Positions 43,317 through 52,919 of a DNA stretch of 64,000 bases are shown here, piece by piece. The notes beneath the pieces were generated by a model. It made no database searches. It saw only the letters and a list, made by a program, of their open reading frames with translations, and was not told the origin of the DNA. The position numbers and the translations under genes were made by a program. Positions within the stretch are counted from its first letter, which is position 1. Every line of letters starts with the position of its first letter. Origin of the DNA: Actinomycetota bacterium (GTDB taxonomy: Bacteria > Actinomycetota > Thermoleophilia > Miltoncostaeales > Miltoncostaeaceae); contig JACJWX010000006.1 of the NCBI GenBank assembly GCA_020636905.1, positions 62,001 through 126,000 on the forward strand, read 5' to 3'.

Positions 43317-45286
43317 GGGGTACCCGGGGGGTTGGCGGTGGTCTGTGGCAGAGCGGTGGTGTCCGTGGGACCGGTGATGTCGGGGAGTCCCTGGCTCACC
43401 GTGATCGTGACACGTGAACCGGGCGCCACGAGGGTCTCGCCGGCCGGTTGCTGGTCGATGACCTCGCCCACCGGGGCCGAGTCCTCCGCACCCTCGCTGA
43501 CGACCTCGAAGCCCTGGCGCACCAGCTCGCGATTCGCGTCGTCTCCGGTCATGCCGATCACGTCCGGCACGGGAACCGTCGAGGGCGCCACGGCGACGGT
43601 GAGCTGAACCGTCGCGTCGGGCTTCACCTTCGCGCCGGGGTCGGGCGTCTGGGCGAGCACCGTCCCCGCGGTCACGTCGCCGCGCTCCTCCTCGACGGTC
43701 CGCACATTCAACCCGAGCCCCCTGAGTGTCTCGGTGGCGGTGCTGAGCTGCTGTCCGGTCACCTTCGGCATCGGGATCAGATCGGGGCCGGTACTGACGG
43801 TGATCGTCACGGTCTGGTTCTTCGCGAGCTGTTCGTCCTTGCCCGGCTGCTGGGAGACCACCCGCCCGGCAGCGACCGTGTCGTCCGCGGCTTCCACCAC
43901 CTTCGCCGTGAGCCCGGCGCGCTCGATGGCGGCGATGGCGTCAGCCCTGGTCTCGCCGACGACGTCGGGCACGGGCACGGTGTCTGGGCCACTCCCGACG
44001 CGCAGGAGCACCTCGGACCCGGCAGCGACCTCCTCGCCGCCGCTCGGCTGCGTGCCGATGACGGTGTTCTTCTCGGCTTCGGTGCTCGTGGCGAGTTCTC
44101 GGCGCGACTCGAGTCCGAGCGCCTTGAGTTCCGCCGCGGCCTCGCCGGGGCGCTTGCCCACCAGGTCGGTGGGGATCTGGACCGTGTTGCCCCCTCCACC
44201 GCCGGCGAGCAGCACGTATCCACCAACGGCGATGACGGCGAGCAGCGCCAGCAGTGCCAGCACCCAGGGGGTGGGGTTGCGACGCGGTTCCGGTGGCGGT
44301 GCGGTTGCCCGGGGTCGGGACGGCCTCGTCTGGGGACGCTGCGGAGGCGGCGGCGCGATGCGGGTGGCCTGCTCGTCGGGGGTCTGAATACGCGTCTGTG
44401 CGGTTCCGCCCGTGGTCACCGCGGTCATCGGCACGGTCGCTCCGCTGGCACCGGCGAGCTCCGCGCGCACGCTGAGCAGGGCGGCGCTGAATTCCTCGGC
44501 GGTCCGGAACCGCTCGGACGGGCGCTTGTTGAGCGATCGCAGGACGATGGCCTCGAGCGCCGGGGGAATCCCCGGTTCGTAGGCCCGCGGCTCGACCGGC
44601 GGTTCGTTGATCTGCTTCATGGCGATCGCCACGGGCCGTTCGCCGTCGAACGGGACCCGACCGGTGAGCATCTCGTACAGGACGATTCCCGCCGCGTAGC
44701 AGTCGCTTGCCGGGGTGACGTCGCTCCCGCGCGCCTGTTCGGGCGACAGGTACTGCGCGGTTCCGATTACCGAACCGGCTTCGGTGACGTCGCTCCCCGC
44801 CCCGGCCCGCGCGATTCCGAAATCGGTCACCTTCAGGGTGCCATCGTGCGCCTGCAGCACGTTCTGAGGCTTGACGTCCCGGTGGATGACATCGCTGTGA
44901 TGGGCGGTCGCGAGCGCGGCCAGGATCTGGAGCGTGTTGTCGATCGCGGTGACGGGGTCCAGCGGGCCGTCTGCGCGGATGACCTGCTTCAGGTCCGGTC
45001 CCGGCAGGTACTCCATGACGATGTAGTAGCTGCCCGCGGCCTCGCCCCGGTCGAAGACCTGAACGATGTTGGGGTGGTTGAGCCGTGCCGCGGCCGATGC
45101 CTCGCGGCGAAACCGTTCAACGAAGTTCGGGTCGGCCGCGTATCGCTCGGCCAGCACCTTGATGGCCACGTCGCGGCCCAGGCGCGGGTCGTGGGCCCGG
45201 TACACACGCGCCATCCCGCCCGTGCCGAGCACCTCGAGGATCTCGTAGCGATCCCCGATCACATCGCCGCGGTGCAGGTCGTCCAT
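43313..45286 (-). CDS. pknB: PASTA-domain Ser/Thr protein kinase
   Basis: PknB senses cell-wall fragments or lipid II and phosphorylates division and wall proteins. The 657-aa protein has a kinase domain (Gly loop GTGGMARVY, Lys43, catalytic Asp137 in HRDVKPQN, DFG at 155-157, APE replaced by SPEQ), a basic/Pro-rich juxtamembrane linker, one membrane helix (341-361) and four extracellular PASTA repeats (367 to about 635), ending in a short Thr/Pro tail. It is the second kinase of this operon; FhaA, FhaB and the phosphatase PstP upstream are its usual partners. The ATG at 45286 follows a possible 31-aa reading frame. Confidence 0.96.
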   Translation of the reverse strand: MDDLHRGDVIGDRYEILEVLGTGGMARVYRAHDPRLGRDVAIKVLAERYAADPNFVERFRREASAAARLNHPNIVQVFDRGEAAGSYYIVMEYLPGPDLKQVIRADGPLDPVTAIDNTLQILAALATAHHSDVIHRDVKPQNVLQAHDGTLKVTDFGIARAGAGSDVTEAGSVIGTAQYLSPEQARGSDVTPASDCYAAGIVLYEMLTGRVPFDGERPVAIAMKQINEPPVEPRAYEPGIPPALEAIVLRSLNKRPSERFRTAEEFSAALLSVRAELAGASGATVPMTAVTTGGTAQTRIQTPDEQATRIAPPPPQRPQTRPSRPRATAPPPEPRRNPTPWVLALLALLAVIAVGGYVLLAGGGGGNTVQIPTDLVGKRPGEAAAELKALGLESRRELATSTEAEKNTVIGTQPSGGEEVAAGSEVLLRVGSGPDTVPVPDVVGETRADAIAAIERAGLTAKVVEAADDTVAAGRVVSQQPGKDEQLAKNQTVTITVSTGPDLIPMPKVTGQQLSTATETLRGLGLNVRTVEEERGDVTAGTVLAQTPDPGAKVKPDATVQLTVAVAPSTVPVPDVIGMTGDDANRELVRQGFEVVSEGAEDSAPVGEVIDQQPAGETLVAPGSRVTITVSQGLPDITGPTDTTALPQTTANPPGTP

Positions 45287-45287
45287 C

Positions 45288-45383
45288 TCAGTGCACCGCC
45301 ACGAGGGCAGGGACCGGGCGCCGGCACCGCACGGCCTGATCGTCGATGCGTGCGGTCAGCACCGGTGAGCCACCGTCGAGCAC
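45288..45383 (-). CDS. Possible 31-aa ORF between pbpA and pknB
   Basis: A GTG that shares one base with the pbpA stop (TAGTG) opens a frame reading LDGGSPVLTARIDDQAVRC and ending 1 nt before the pknB ATG. It fills the only gap of the otherwise fully overlapped operon. No hydrophobic segment is present. It could be a small peptide, a translational link to pknB, or chance. Confidence 0.3.
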   Translation of the reverse strand: MLDGGSPVLTARIDDQAVRCRRPVPALVAVH

Positions 45384-46825
45384 TAGCGCAACTCCGTGAT
45401 CGCGGACTGCATGACTTCCCGCGCGACGGGCGCGGCCGCGGCACCACCGGTCTCGGTGGTGCCCTCGATCACGACGGCGACGGCGACCCGGGGCGATTCC
45501 ACCGGCGCGAAACCGATGAACCAGGCGTCGTTGATCCCGTTCACGGCCGTTTCGGCGGTGCCGGTCTTGCCCGCGGCGGCGAACCCGGTCAGCGCGGCGG
45601 CCGTGCCGGTGCCCTCGCGCACGACGTTGGACATCATCTGGGCGACCGCCTTCGCATTGGCCGGTGACGCCACCTGCGACAGCTCTTCCGGCCGCGTCTC
45701 GCGGATGGCCGAGTTCCCCCGGTCGAGGACCCGCGACATCAAATACGGGCGCATGAGCGTGCCGTCGTTGGCGATGGCCGAGGCGACCATGGCCATCTGG
45801 AGCGGCGTCACCGCGAGCCGCTCCTGACCGATGGCGATGCGGGCCACGTCCTCGCCCTGTTCGTCGTTGGCGACGACCTTGCCGTTCCGCATCCGGCCGG
45901 ACGCCTCCACCTGGCCGCTCGGCAGGTCGATCGGGGGCACCTCACCGAAGCCGAACGCGTCCATGGTCGCGCCCAGGCGATCGGCGCCGAGCGTGGTCCC
46001 GATCTGAGCGAACGTGGTGTTGACGCTCTTGGTGAGCGCCGTGGAGAGAGTGTGCTCACCGAAGCGCTCGTTCCCGAAGTTGGTGATGTCCGGCCCGGGG
46101 GTGCGGAACACGCCGGTGTCGTCGAACCGCGTCGTGGGAGTGATGCCCACGTTCGCTTCCAGGGCGGCCGTCGTGGTGACCACCTTGAAGGTGGAGCCCG
46201 GGGGGTACCGCCCCATCGTGGCCCGATTGAACAGGGGCTGATCCGGGCGCTTCAGGATCTCGGCGAATCCCTTGCGCGTCGCGACCTTGGCGAGGTCGAA
46301 CCCCGGTGACGACGCCATGGCGAGCACGGCACCGGTCGTCGGATCCATCGCCACCACCGCGCCGCGCCGGCCGATGAGCTGCTGGTTGGCGATTCGCTGC
46401 ACCGCGGGAACGAGCGTCGTTTCGACCGTGGCGCCCCTGGCCGTACGGAGGCGGAGCCGCTGCAGGATCGGCTCCACGCCGTAGCTGCCGCTGAGGTAGT
46501 TGTTGTATTCGAGTTCCAGACCGGTCTTGCCCTGTTCCGGGACGGCGTAGCCGATGACGTGCGGCGCCAGGGTGCCGTCGTCGTACACGCGGCGATAGAC
46601 GGTCTGACCCTCGACCTTCCGTGAGACGCTCCGCGCGGCCACGGTTCCGTCGGCGAGAAGGATGCGTCCCCGGTCGACCGTGAGATCGCGTCGCAACGCC
46701 TGCGTGTTGTCGCCGTGATTGCTCAGGTCGTCCGCGGCGATCACCTGCCAGTAGCCGAGCATGACCGCGAGCGCGACGAACCCGATGGTGAGTCCGGTGA
46801 ACAGCCGGTGGATCGATCGGTTCAC
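45383..46825 (-). CDS. pbpA: Penicillin-binding protein 2 / PbpA-type transpeptidase
   Basis: This 480-aa class B PBP crosslinks peptidoglycan with the RodA/FtsW glycosyltransferase encoded just upstream. It has one N-terminal membrane helix (residues 8-28), a dimerisation segment, and the transpeptidase domain with S211-T-F-K214 (PPGSTFKVV), S266-V-N268 and K419-T-G421. The length and motif spacing match actinobacterial PbpA. The GTG start overlaps the rodA stop (GTGA). As in Mycobacterium, the gene lies between rodA and the kinases. Confidence 0.95.
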   Translation of the reverse strand: MNRSIHRLFTGLTIGFVALAVMLGYWQVIAADDLSNHGDNTQALRRDLTVDRGRILLADGTVAARSVSRKVEGQTVYRRVYDDGTLAPHVIGYAVPEQGKTGLELEYNNYLSGSYGVEPILQRLRLRTARGATVETTLVPAVQRIANQQLIGRRGAVVAMDPTTGAVLAMASSPGFDLAKVATRKGFAEILKRPDQPLFNRATMGRYPPGSTFKVVTTTAALEANVGITPTTRFDDTGVFRTPGPDITNFGNERFGEHTLSTALTKSVNTTFAQIGTTLGADRLGATMDAFGFGEVPPIDLPSGQVEASGRMRNGKVVANDEQGEDVARIAIGQERLAVTPLQMAMVASAIANDGTLMRPYLMSRVLDRGNSAIRETRPEELSQVASPANAKAVAQMMSNVVREGTGTAAALTGFAAAGKTGTAETAVNGINDAWFIGFAPVESPRVAVAVVIEGTTETGGAAAAPVAREVMQSAITELR

Positions 46826-48204
46826 GCGATCACCTCGGCGTCGTCGTCCCGGCCGCCGGAATCAACTGGAACGCTGCTGCGCCACGCCTGGCCGCCGCGG
46901 GACACCCTGGGCCGGTACGGGCGGCGACTCCGGTGGCTGATGATGAGCAACAGCGCGATCACGCCGAAGTTGGTGATGACGCTCGACCCGCCGTAGCTCA
47001 TGAACGGGAGCGTGACGCCCGTGAGCGGGACCAGGCGCACGACCCCGCCGATGATCAGCAGGGCCTGGAGGCCGAGCGTTGCGGTGAGTCCCACCGCGAG
47101 CAGCTTGCTGAAGCCGTTCTGGGCCTGGGCGGCGATGGTGAAGCCCCGGGCGATCAACAACACGAACACCGCCAGCACCGCGAGGGCGCCCACGAGGCCG
47201 AGCTCGGCCCCCACCGCCGTGAAGATGAAGTCGGTCTCCAGCACGGGAACGATGGTCTGGCCGTTCTCGGTGACGAGGAATCCGCCGCCCCAGCCGGGGC
47301 CGAGCACCCCGCCGTCGGCCAGCGCGTACAACGACTGCACGAGCTGGTAGCCACGGCCCTGAGGGTCGTCGAACGGATGGAGCCAGGTGTCCACCCGGTC
47401 CTGGATCCGGGGCGTGGCCGCCCAGACCGCGAGCGACCCGACCACGAACATGGCGAATCCGACCACCGCGTACGGGGCGCGCCCGGTCGCGACGAACAGC
47501 ATGGCCAGGAACACCCCGAAGAACAGCAGCGCGGTACCGAAGTCGTTGAGGACCACCACGAGTCCGAGCGCCGCGCCCACCAGCAGCAGCATCGGTGCGA
47601 GGACCGCCAGCGGGGGAACGGGGATTCCGCGAATGGTGTTGGTGGGGATCGCGAGCAGTTCCCGCTTGTCGTGCATGTAGCCCGCCAGGAAGATCACCAG
47701 CAGGACCTTGACCAGTTCACCCGGCTGCACGGTCTGTCCGCCCGGCAGGGTGATCCAGAGCCGCGCGCCGTAGATCTCGGTGCCGAAGATCATCGTGACC
47801 AGGAGCAGTCCCACGGCGGCGAGTCCGATGAGATACCGGTACTGCTCGAGCATCCCGTGGTCGGGTAACAACACGAGCAGGGCGACGAAGACGAGCGTTC
47901 CAACGCCCAGCCAGAGCACCTGATCGCGCGCCAGATCCGGGTTGATGCGGTACAGCGTCACCAGCCCGATCGCGGCGAGCATCCCCACCAGTGGGAGGGT
48001 GTAGGGGTCGGCCTGGGGACAGCGCATCCGCAGCGCGATGTGCATCACCACGAAGAGCGCGGCGACAATTCCGGCGATCGCGACCGGGCCGGCCTGGAGT
48101 TCATCCGTCCGGGCGCTGGCGACCGATGCCGCGCCGAGCAGCCCGACCAGGGCCGCCGGGATCAGGAACAGCAGCTCGCGCGTTCGGGACGACATCTCGC
48201 GCAT
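46822..48204 (-). CDS. rodA: FtsW/RodA/SpoVE-family lipid II polymerase
   Basis: This 460-aa SEDS protein polymerises lipid II. It has 11-12 membrane helices, the conserved GARLWITLPGGQTVQPGELVK (around the W/P and EL/K motifs), and the C-terminal VTLPFMSYGGSSVITNFGVIALLL. The periplasmic loop after the seventh helix holds ATPRIQDRVDTWLHPFDDPQGRGYQLVQSLYALADGG (the RGYQLVQS core is diagnostic). The ATG at 48204 shares a base with the pstP stop (TGATG) and follows GGGGGAAGGG. It pairs with pbpA. Confidence 0.95.
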   Translation of the reverse strand: MREMSSRTRELLFLIPAALVGLLGAASVASARTDELQAGPVAIAGIVAALFVVMHIALRMRCPQADPYTLPLVGMLAAIGLVTLYRINPDLARDQVLWLGVGTLVFVALLVLLPDHGMLEQYRYLIGLAAVGLLLVTMIFGTEIYGARLWITLPGGQTVQPGELVKVLLVIFLAGYMHDKRELLAIPTNTIRGIPVPPLAVLAPMLLLVGAALGLVVVLNDFGTALLFFGVFLAMLFVATGRAPYAVVGFAMFVVGSLAVWAATPRIQDRVDTWLHPFDDPQGRGYQLVQSLYALADGGVLGPGWGGGFLVTENGQTIVPVLETDFIFTAVGAELGLVGALAVLAVFVLLIARGFTIAAQAQNGFSKLLAVGLTATLGLQALLIIGGVVRLVPLTGVTLPFMSYGGSSVITNFGVIALLLIISHRSRRPYRPRVSRGGQAWRSSVPVDSGGRDDDAEVIA

Positions 48205-49487
48205 CAGCCCTTCCCCCCGCTGCTGGCCAGCCCGCCGAGGCCGGGCAGTCGGCGCACCGGATCGGCCGCGGTGACCTGAGGCGCCTCGGGGATGCCATCC
48301 GAGAAGATGATCCGGACGGCGCGCCAGACGGTGGCGCCCTGTCCGCCGACGTCGCTCACGTCGGACCGGAGGGGGCCGTCGGCGACCTCGCCGGCCGGAA
48401 TGCCGGTGTCCTGCCAGTCGTTGGCGAGGTCGATGGGGCCCAGGGCGATGCCCTCCCGCACCCACAGGGTGCCCCCGGCGCCCTGCTCGATCGAATACGC
48501 GCGTGAGAGCGCCCACGTCGTGGCGCCGCCCAGAAGCACCACCACGGCGACGACCCCGGCGATGAGCGGACTGAGCCGCCGCCTGGGGGCCTCCACGGGT
48601 TCGAGCAGCCCGCGCGAGCGGGCCGGTTCGGCGCCCTCGGGCACCGACGACCTGACGCCCCCGATGACGGTGGTCGCCCGACCGGGGGTACCGGCTCCCC
48701 GGGCACCCTCGATGACCGGGAACTCCGCGGTGTCCACCGGCCGGTTGGTGGAGAGCGCCGACGCCGGCTCCCCGTCGCCGATCCGGGCGAGGACGACGGT
48801 GATGTTGTCCGCCCCGCCCGCGTCGTTGGCGCGATCGACCAGACTGCGGGCGAGGTCCTCCAGCGGGCCTCCCTCGGCGAGGGTCCCGGCGATGTCCGCG
48901 TCGGAGATCTCGCCGTGAAGACCGTCGCTGCTGAGCAGCAGCACGTCTCCGGACCGGACGTCGATCTCACGACGGTCCACCTGGACCTCCGCCTCGGCGC
49001 CCAGGGCGCGCGTGATGACGTTTCGGTGCGGGTGCTCTTCGGCTTCCGCCTGCGAGATGGTGCCCCGGCGCACCAGCTCGGCCACCACCGAATGGTCGTC
49101 GGTGAGCTGGGTGAGCGTGCCGTCCCGCCACAGGTAGGCGCGCGAGTCGCCCACGTGGATCACCTCGGCGTGCCCGCCCGCGACCACGACCGCCGTCATG
49201 GTGGTGCCCATCCCGGCCTTGGCGGCGTCTCGCGCGGCCATCGTGCGGATGGCGCGGTTGGCGCCCTCGATCGCGCGTTTCAGGGCCATCGCGTCGATCG
49301 GCGTGGACACCTGTTCCATGGCGTCGACGGCGACCTGCGCGGCGACCTCACCCGCGAGGGCGCCGCCCATGCCGTCGGCAACGGCCACAAGGTCGGCTGA
49401 CGCGAAGCACCGATCTTCGTTGTGGTCGCGAACCCGGCCGGTATCGGACTGCGCGGCCAGTTCGACGACCTGGAGCGTGTCGGCCAC
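48204..49487 (-). CDS. pstP: PP2C-family Ser/Thr phosphatase (PstP)
   Basis: PstP removes phosphate from PknA/PknB targets. The 427-aa protein has a PP2C domain to about residue 240 with RDHNEDRC, VADGMGGALAGEVAA, IHVGDSRAYLWRDG, TDDHSVVAELVRRG, LLLSSDGLHGEI and GGADNITVVLA. A linker leads to one membrane helix (SPLIAGVVAVVVLLGGATTW) and a 100-residue extracellular part with SRAYSIEQGAGGTLWVREG, a repeat typical of PstP (the segment after the helix). The GTG start lies 2 nt after the fhaB stop. It counterbalances the two kinases of the operon. Confidence 0.94.
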   Translation of the reverse strand: MADTLQVVELAAQSDTGRVRDHNEDRCFASADLVAVADGMGGALAGEVAAQVAVDAMEQVSTPIDAMALKRAIEGANRAIRTMAARDAAKAGMGTTMTAVVVAGGHAEVIHVGDSRAYLWRDGTLTQLTDDHSVVAELVRRGTISQAEAEEHPHRNVITRALGAEAEVQVDRREIDVRSGDVLLLSSDGLHGEISDADIAGTLAEGGPLEDLARSLVDRANDAGGADNITVVLARIGDGEPASALSTNRPVDTAEFPVIEGARGAGTPGRATTVIGGVRSSVPEGAEPARSRGLLEPVEAPRRRLSPLIAGVVAVVVLLGGATTWALSRAYSIEQGAGGTLWVREGIALGPIDLANDWQDTGIPAGEVADGPLRSDVSDVGGQGATVWRAVRIIFSDGIPEAPQVTAADPVRRLPGLGGLASSGGKG

Positions 49488-49489
49488 GG

Positions 49490-50224
49490 CTATTCCTCGT
49501 AGCGCAGGACGGTTTCGCCCAGCCGCAGCGTGTCGCGCACGCGGACCGGGGTGCCGTCCTCCACCGGCTTGTCGTTGAGGAAGGTCCCGTTGGTGGAGCC
49601 GAGGTCTTCGACGTAGTAGAAGGCGCCGCGTCGCAGGATGCGGGCGTGCATGTGCGACACGAACGAGTCTTCCAGGTGGAGCTCGTTCGAGCGCGACCGG
49701 CCGATGGTGAGTCCCTGGCCGATGGGGAACTCGGCGCCCTCCGTGAGGCCGGGTCCCTTCTCCACCACCAGCCGGGGTTGGAGGCCCTCGCCGATCGCCA
49801 GGAAGCCCGCCCCGTCGTCCTGAATGGCGGGGCGGCTTCGCCCGGTGCTGCCGCCGGTCGGCGACTGGAGCGGCAGCTCGTCGCCGACGTCTCCTGACGG
49901 TGCGAACGGGTCGTCCGCGAGGGGCGGCGCCATGGGCGCGTCCGCCACCACGACGGGTGCCGTGGTGGGGATGTCGAAGATGGGCTCCGGTTCGATGTCG
50001 ATGGGATCGAGCGGCTCGAGGGCGGGATCGTCCATGAACACCGGATCGGGCGCATCGACGATGGCCGCCACCGGCTCGGGGGCCGGGTCGGCGATCGGGA
50101 GCGAGCGGGGCGGCGGCGTCGTGCGCCCGAGCTGCGCTCCGGCCGATCGCACGATCGCCACGAGGAAGCCGAAGAGCACCAGCAGGATGGCGCCCTGAGC
50201 GACGAGCAATCCGGTTTCGGTCAC
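49490..50224 (-). CDS. fhaB: FHA-domain membrane protein FhaB (FipA-like)
   Basis: From GTG 50224 this encodes 244 aa: an N-terminal membrane helix (LLVAQGAILLVLFGFLVAIV), a long Pro/Asp-rich linker and a C-terminal FHA domain (PIGQGLTIGRSRSNELHLEDSFVSHMHARI, LGSTNGTFLND). FHA domains bind phosphothreonine, and FhaB links PASTA-kinase signalling to the PbpA/RodA machinery. The linker is longer than in Mycobacterium FhaB, giving about 90 extra residues. The start was set at 50224 because AGGTGA precedes it and the helix starts immediately. Confidence 0.9.
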   Translation of the reverse strand: MTETGLLVAQGAILLVLFGFLVAIVRSAGAQLGRTTPPPRSLPIADPAPEPVAAIVDAPDPVFMDDPALEPLDPIDIEPEPIFDIPTTAPVVVADAPMAPPLADDPFAPSGDVGDELPLQSPTGGSTGRSRPAIQDDGAGFLAIGEGLQPRLVVEKGPGLTEGAEFPIGQGLTIGRSRSNELHLEDSFVSHMHARILRRGAFYYVEDLGSTNGTFLNDKPVEDGTPVRVRDTLRLGETVLRYEE

Positions 50225-50258
50225 GAGGCGGTCACCTGTCGGCGCGGTCGTCGGGGCA

Positions 50259-51053
50259 TCATGAAACCTCCACCTCGATCTCGGTGGTCCCGAGCACGAT
50301 CCGATCACCGTCGGCGAGGGCATGGCGCTTGACGGCCTCGCCGTTCACCTCGACGCCGTTGGTGGAGTCCAGGTCGATGAGGAAGTAGTCGTAGCCGACG
50401 TGGCGGATCTCGCAGTGGGCACGGCTCACGTTCGGGTCGGGGACCACGATGTCGCGATCCTTGCTGCGGCCCAGGCTCGTGATGCGCGAGGTCAGCCGGT
50501 GCCTCGCCCCGTTGACCACCAGGGTCATCGTCTCGGGACGCAGACCGGCCTTGCGGGCTTCTTCCGCGGACATCACCTGCGTTCCGCTCACCCCGGCCAT
50601 CGCCGGATTCACGGGCGCCGGCGCCGGCGGCGGAGGGGCGGGAGCCGGTGCGGGCGAGATCGCGGGTGCCGCCGCCGGCGCGGGTGCGTCGACCATGCGG
50701 CAGGCGATGCCGAACTCGCCCGTGCGGAGGTCGGAGTCGGTTTCGAGTTTCACGGTCGGCGGGGCCACCACCGACAGCCCGTTCCCCCTGGCGTGTGCCT
50801 CGAGGTAGGCGGCGAGCTCACCGGTGAGCGTCGCTTCGTAGCTCTCGAACGCGCCGCGGTCCGCGGGTGACAGGTACACCGTGTACTCGTTAGGGACGTA
50901 GATCTTGGCGACCGACACCGTCTTGTGGTCGTCCATCTCGCGGGCGAGTTTCCGGGCCAGCTCAACGGGCTGGAGCTGGCTTCGAAACGCACGCCGAAAC
51001 CCCCGCTCGACCACGGACTCGATGGATTGTTCGAATTTCCGTAGAACGCTCAT
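50259..51053 (-). CDS. fhaA: FHA-domain protein FhaA (DUF3662)
   Basis: This 264-aa cytoplasmic protein has the N-terminal FhaA/DUF3662 domain (VLRKFEQSIESVVERGFRRAF and ELARKLAREMDDHKTVSV), a Pro/Ala linker and a C-terminal FHA domain (ITSLGRSKDRDIVVPDPNVSRAHCEIR, then LDSTNGVEVNG). FhaA binds phosphorylated targets such as MviN-type flippases in Mycobacterium. Its ATG at 51053 shares a base with the upstream kinase stop (TGATG). Confidence 0.93.
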   Translation of the reverse strand: MSVLRKFEQSIESVVERGFRRAFRSQLQPVELARKLAREMDDHKTVSVAKIYVPNEYTVYLSPADRGAFESYEATLTGELAAYLEAHARGNGLSVVAPPTVKLETDSDLRTGEFGIACRMVDAPAPAAAPAISPAPAPAPPPPAPAPVNPAMAGVSGTQVMSAEEARKAGLRPETMTLVVNGARHRLTSRITSLGRSKDRDIVVPDPNVSRAHCEIRHVGYDYFLIDLDSTNGVEVNGEAVKRHALADGDRIVLGTTEIEVEVS

Positions 51054-52702
51054 CAGAGGGGTCTCGGGAGCGTAGCGGAACCGGCCGGACCACCGAGCTC
51101 GGCGCGGGTCCACCACGGACGCATCGCCCAGACCAGCAGAATGATCGCGGCGGGTACCACCGCGGCCACCACGCGAGTGGGGTCCGAGCTGTTCACCGCG
51201 CACACCACGACGATCGTCGTGCTCCAGGCCCCGACCGCCGCGATTCGTGCGGCGCCGATGGGCGCGCGGAGCAGGAGCGGCGCCACCAGCGCCGCCACGA
51301 GGAGCGTGGCGCCCTGAACCAGCACCCATGTCGGCCGCGCGGCCGTTGCCGCGACGTCCAGCGCGCTGAACAGGTTGGATTCGCCGTCGAGCGCCGCGGA
51401 GGCCGGTCGCAGGGGGCTCGGGCCCAGCAGCCGGCCGCTGCCCCCCGCCCACACCTGCCAGGAGAAGGCCAGCGCGAGGGTGGAACCGGCGTACCAGAGG
51501 CGTTTCGGCCAGCTCGAGAACAGCATGCCGCCGGCCATCGCCAACGGCAGCAGGCCGATCGCCGCCGCGATCGGTCCTGCCAGCGGCGCCAGGAGGAGCT
51601 TCGGCCACCTCCAGCCCGCCGCGACGATCAGGGCGACGAGCAGCGCGAACGCCATCGCCGCCCCCGGGGATGCCCGACCGAGCAGGAATGTCGCGCCGAC
51701 CGCCAGCGCGGCCGTGGCGGGACCCGGTGCCGGCACCGCCAGGAGCCCGAGCCCCGCGCCCGCGAGCAGGGCCTGCCAGACCTCGAGTGACCCCACGGCC
51801 AGGCAGACCAGGGCGGCGCCGACGCCGACCATCGCCGCGGGAAGGTGGCCGGAGAGCCGGCGAGCGGCCCCGGTCATCCCGGCCGCCCGCGCATCCATGA
51901 TGCGGCCGAACTCGCGCAGGTCATCCGCCATGTCGCGGGCCGCGGGCCGGTTGGAGGGATCCAGCGCGAGTCCCCGCTCGATCACGCGGACCAGGCGCGC
52001 GGGCAGGTCGGGGCGCACCTGATCGAGGGCGTCGCGCTCACCGAGTGCGGCACGGCGCATGGCCACCATCGCCTCCCTCGCGTGGAAGGGGCGGGTTCCG
52101 GTCAGCAGCTCGTACAGGACCAGCGTCGCGGCGTACACGTCGGTTGCCGGGGTGGCGCGTTCGCCGCGAGCCTGTTCCGGTGCCATGTAGGCGGCGGTGC
52201 CCACCACGTCACCGGCAACCGTCACCGACCCGTGGTCGGCGAGTCGCGCCACGCCGAAGTCGGACAGCATCGCGCGGCCGTCCGGTGCGAGCAGCACGTT
52301 CGCCGGTTTGACGTCACGGTGGACGACACCCTGCCCGTGGGCGTGGTCGAGGGCGTCCATGACCTCCGCGATCCGCAGCAGCGCCCATCCGTCCGCCGCG
52401 CCCTGGGCGGGGACCGCGTCGCGGATGTTCGGGCCGTCGATCAGTTCCCACACCAGATGGACCTGGTCGCGGTCCCGCCCCCAGTCGAGCAACCGCACGA
52501 TGTGGTGGTGGTCGAGTCGTCTGGCGGCGCGTACCTCGATCTCGGCGCGGGTCACCAGGTCCGGATCGTGGGGGATCGACTTGATCGCCACGTCATGGCC
52601 GTCGTGGGTGTCGGTTGCCCGGCGCACGACGGACGTCCCGCCACGGCCGATGACCCCGCGAGGGACGTAGCGGCCCATGATCGTGCTGGTGTCGGTGCTC
52701 AT
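51053..52702 (-). CDS. Ser/Thr protein kinase with polytopic membrane domain
   Basis: This 549-aa protein opens with a complete kinase domain (GRGGTSVVRRA, AIKSI, VVHRDVKPANV, LSDFGVARLA, AYMAPEQ). It then has ten or so hydrophobic segments (from HLPAAMVGVGAALVCLAVGS to AIILLVWAMRPW) where PknA/PknB kinases have one. It holds the first place in the operon where PknA-like kinases are expected elsewhere. The membrane part could sense lipid or ion state or act as a transporter-linked kinase. The ATG at 52702 follows AAGGTG. The stop overlaps fhaA, so it is translated with the adaptors. Confidence 0.85.
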   Translation of the reverse strand: MSTDTSTIMGRYVPRGVIGRGGTSVVRRATDTHDGHDVAIKSIPHDPDLVTRAEIEVRAARRLDHHHIVRLLDWGRDRDQVHLVWELIDGPNIRDAVPAQGAADGWALLRIAEVMDALDHAHGQGVVHRDVKPANVLLAPDGRAMLSDFGVARLADHGSVTVAGDVVGTAAYMAPEQARGERATPATDVYAATLVLYELLTGTRPFHAREAMVAMRRAALGERDALDQVRPDLPARLVRVIERGLALDPSNRPAARDMADDLREFGRIMDARAAGMTGAARRLSGHLPAAMVGVGAALVCLAVGSLEVWQALLAGAGLGLLAVPAPGPATAALAVGATFLLGRASPGAAMAFALLVALIVAAGWRWPKLLLAPLAGPIAAAIGLLPLAMAGGMLFSSWPKRLWYAGSTLALAFSWQVWAGGSGRLLGPSPLRPASAALDGESNLFSALDVAATAARPTWVLVQGATLLVAALVAPLLLRAPIGAARIAAVGAWSTTIVVVCAVNSSDPTRVVAAVVPAAIILLVWAMRPWWTRAELGGPAGSATLPRPL

Positions 52703-52919
52703 CCAACGCACCTTCGACCATTCCGGCGCCGTCCCTCTCCGGTGGCGTCGGTTCGGAACGGTCAGGGGACGCATCGCCCGGGGGAGCCCCCATGGCCGGT
52801 GCGTCATGGGGCAAAGGGGGGCGTCCGGAGTCCCGTGCGTGGGTGTCTGAACCGCGTGCCGCACGAGCAATTCGCTCCACCGTGGTAGCGTTACGCGCCC
52901 TGTTCAAGCAGGACGTCCT

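Noticed and set aside
43448..45667. 739-codon plus-strand open frame opposite pknB
   Set aside because: Antisense shadow; the minus strand carries an intact PASTA kinase with all motifs.
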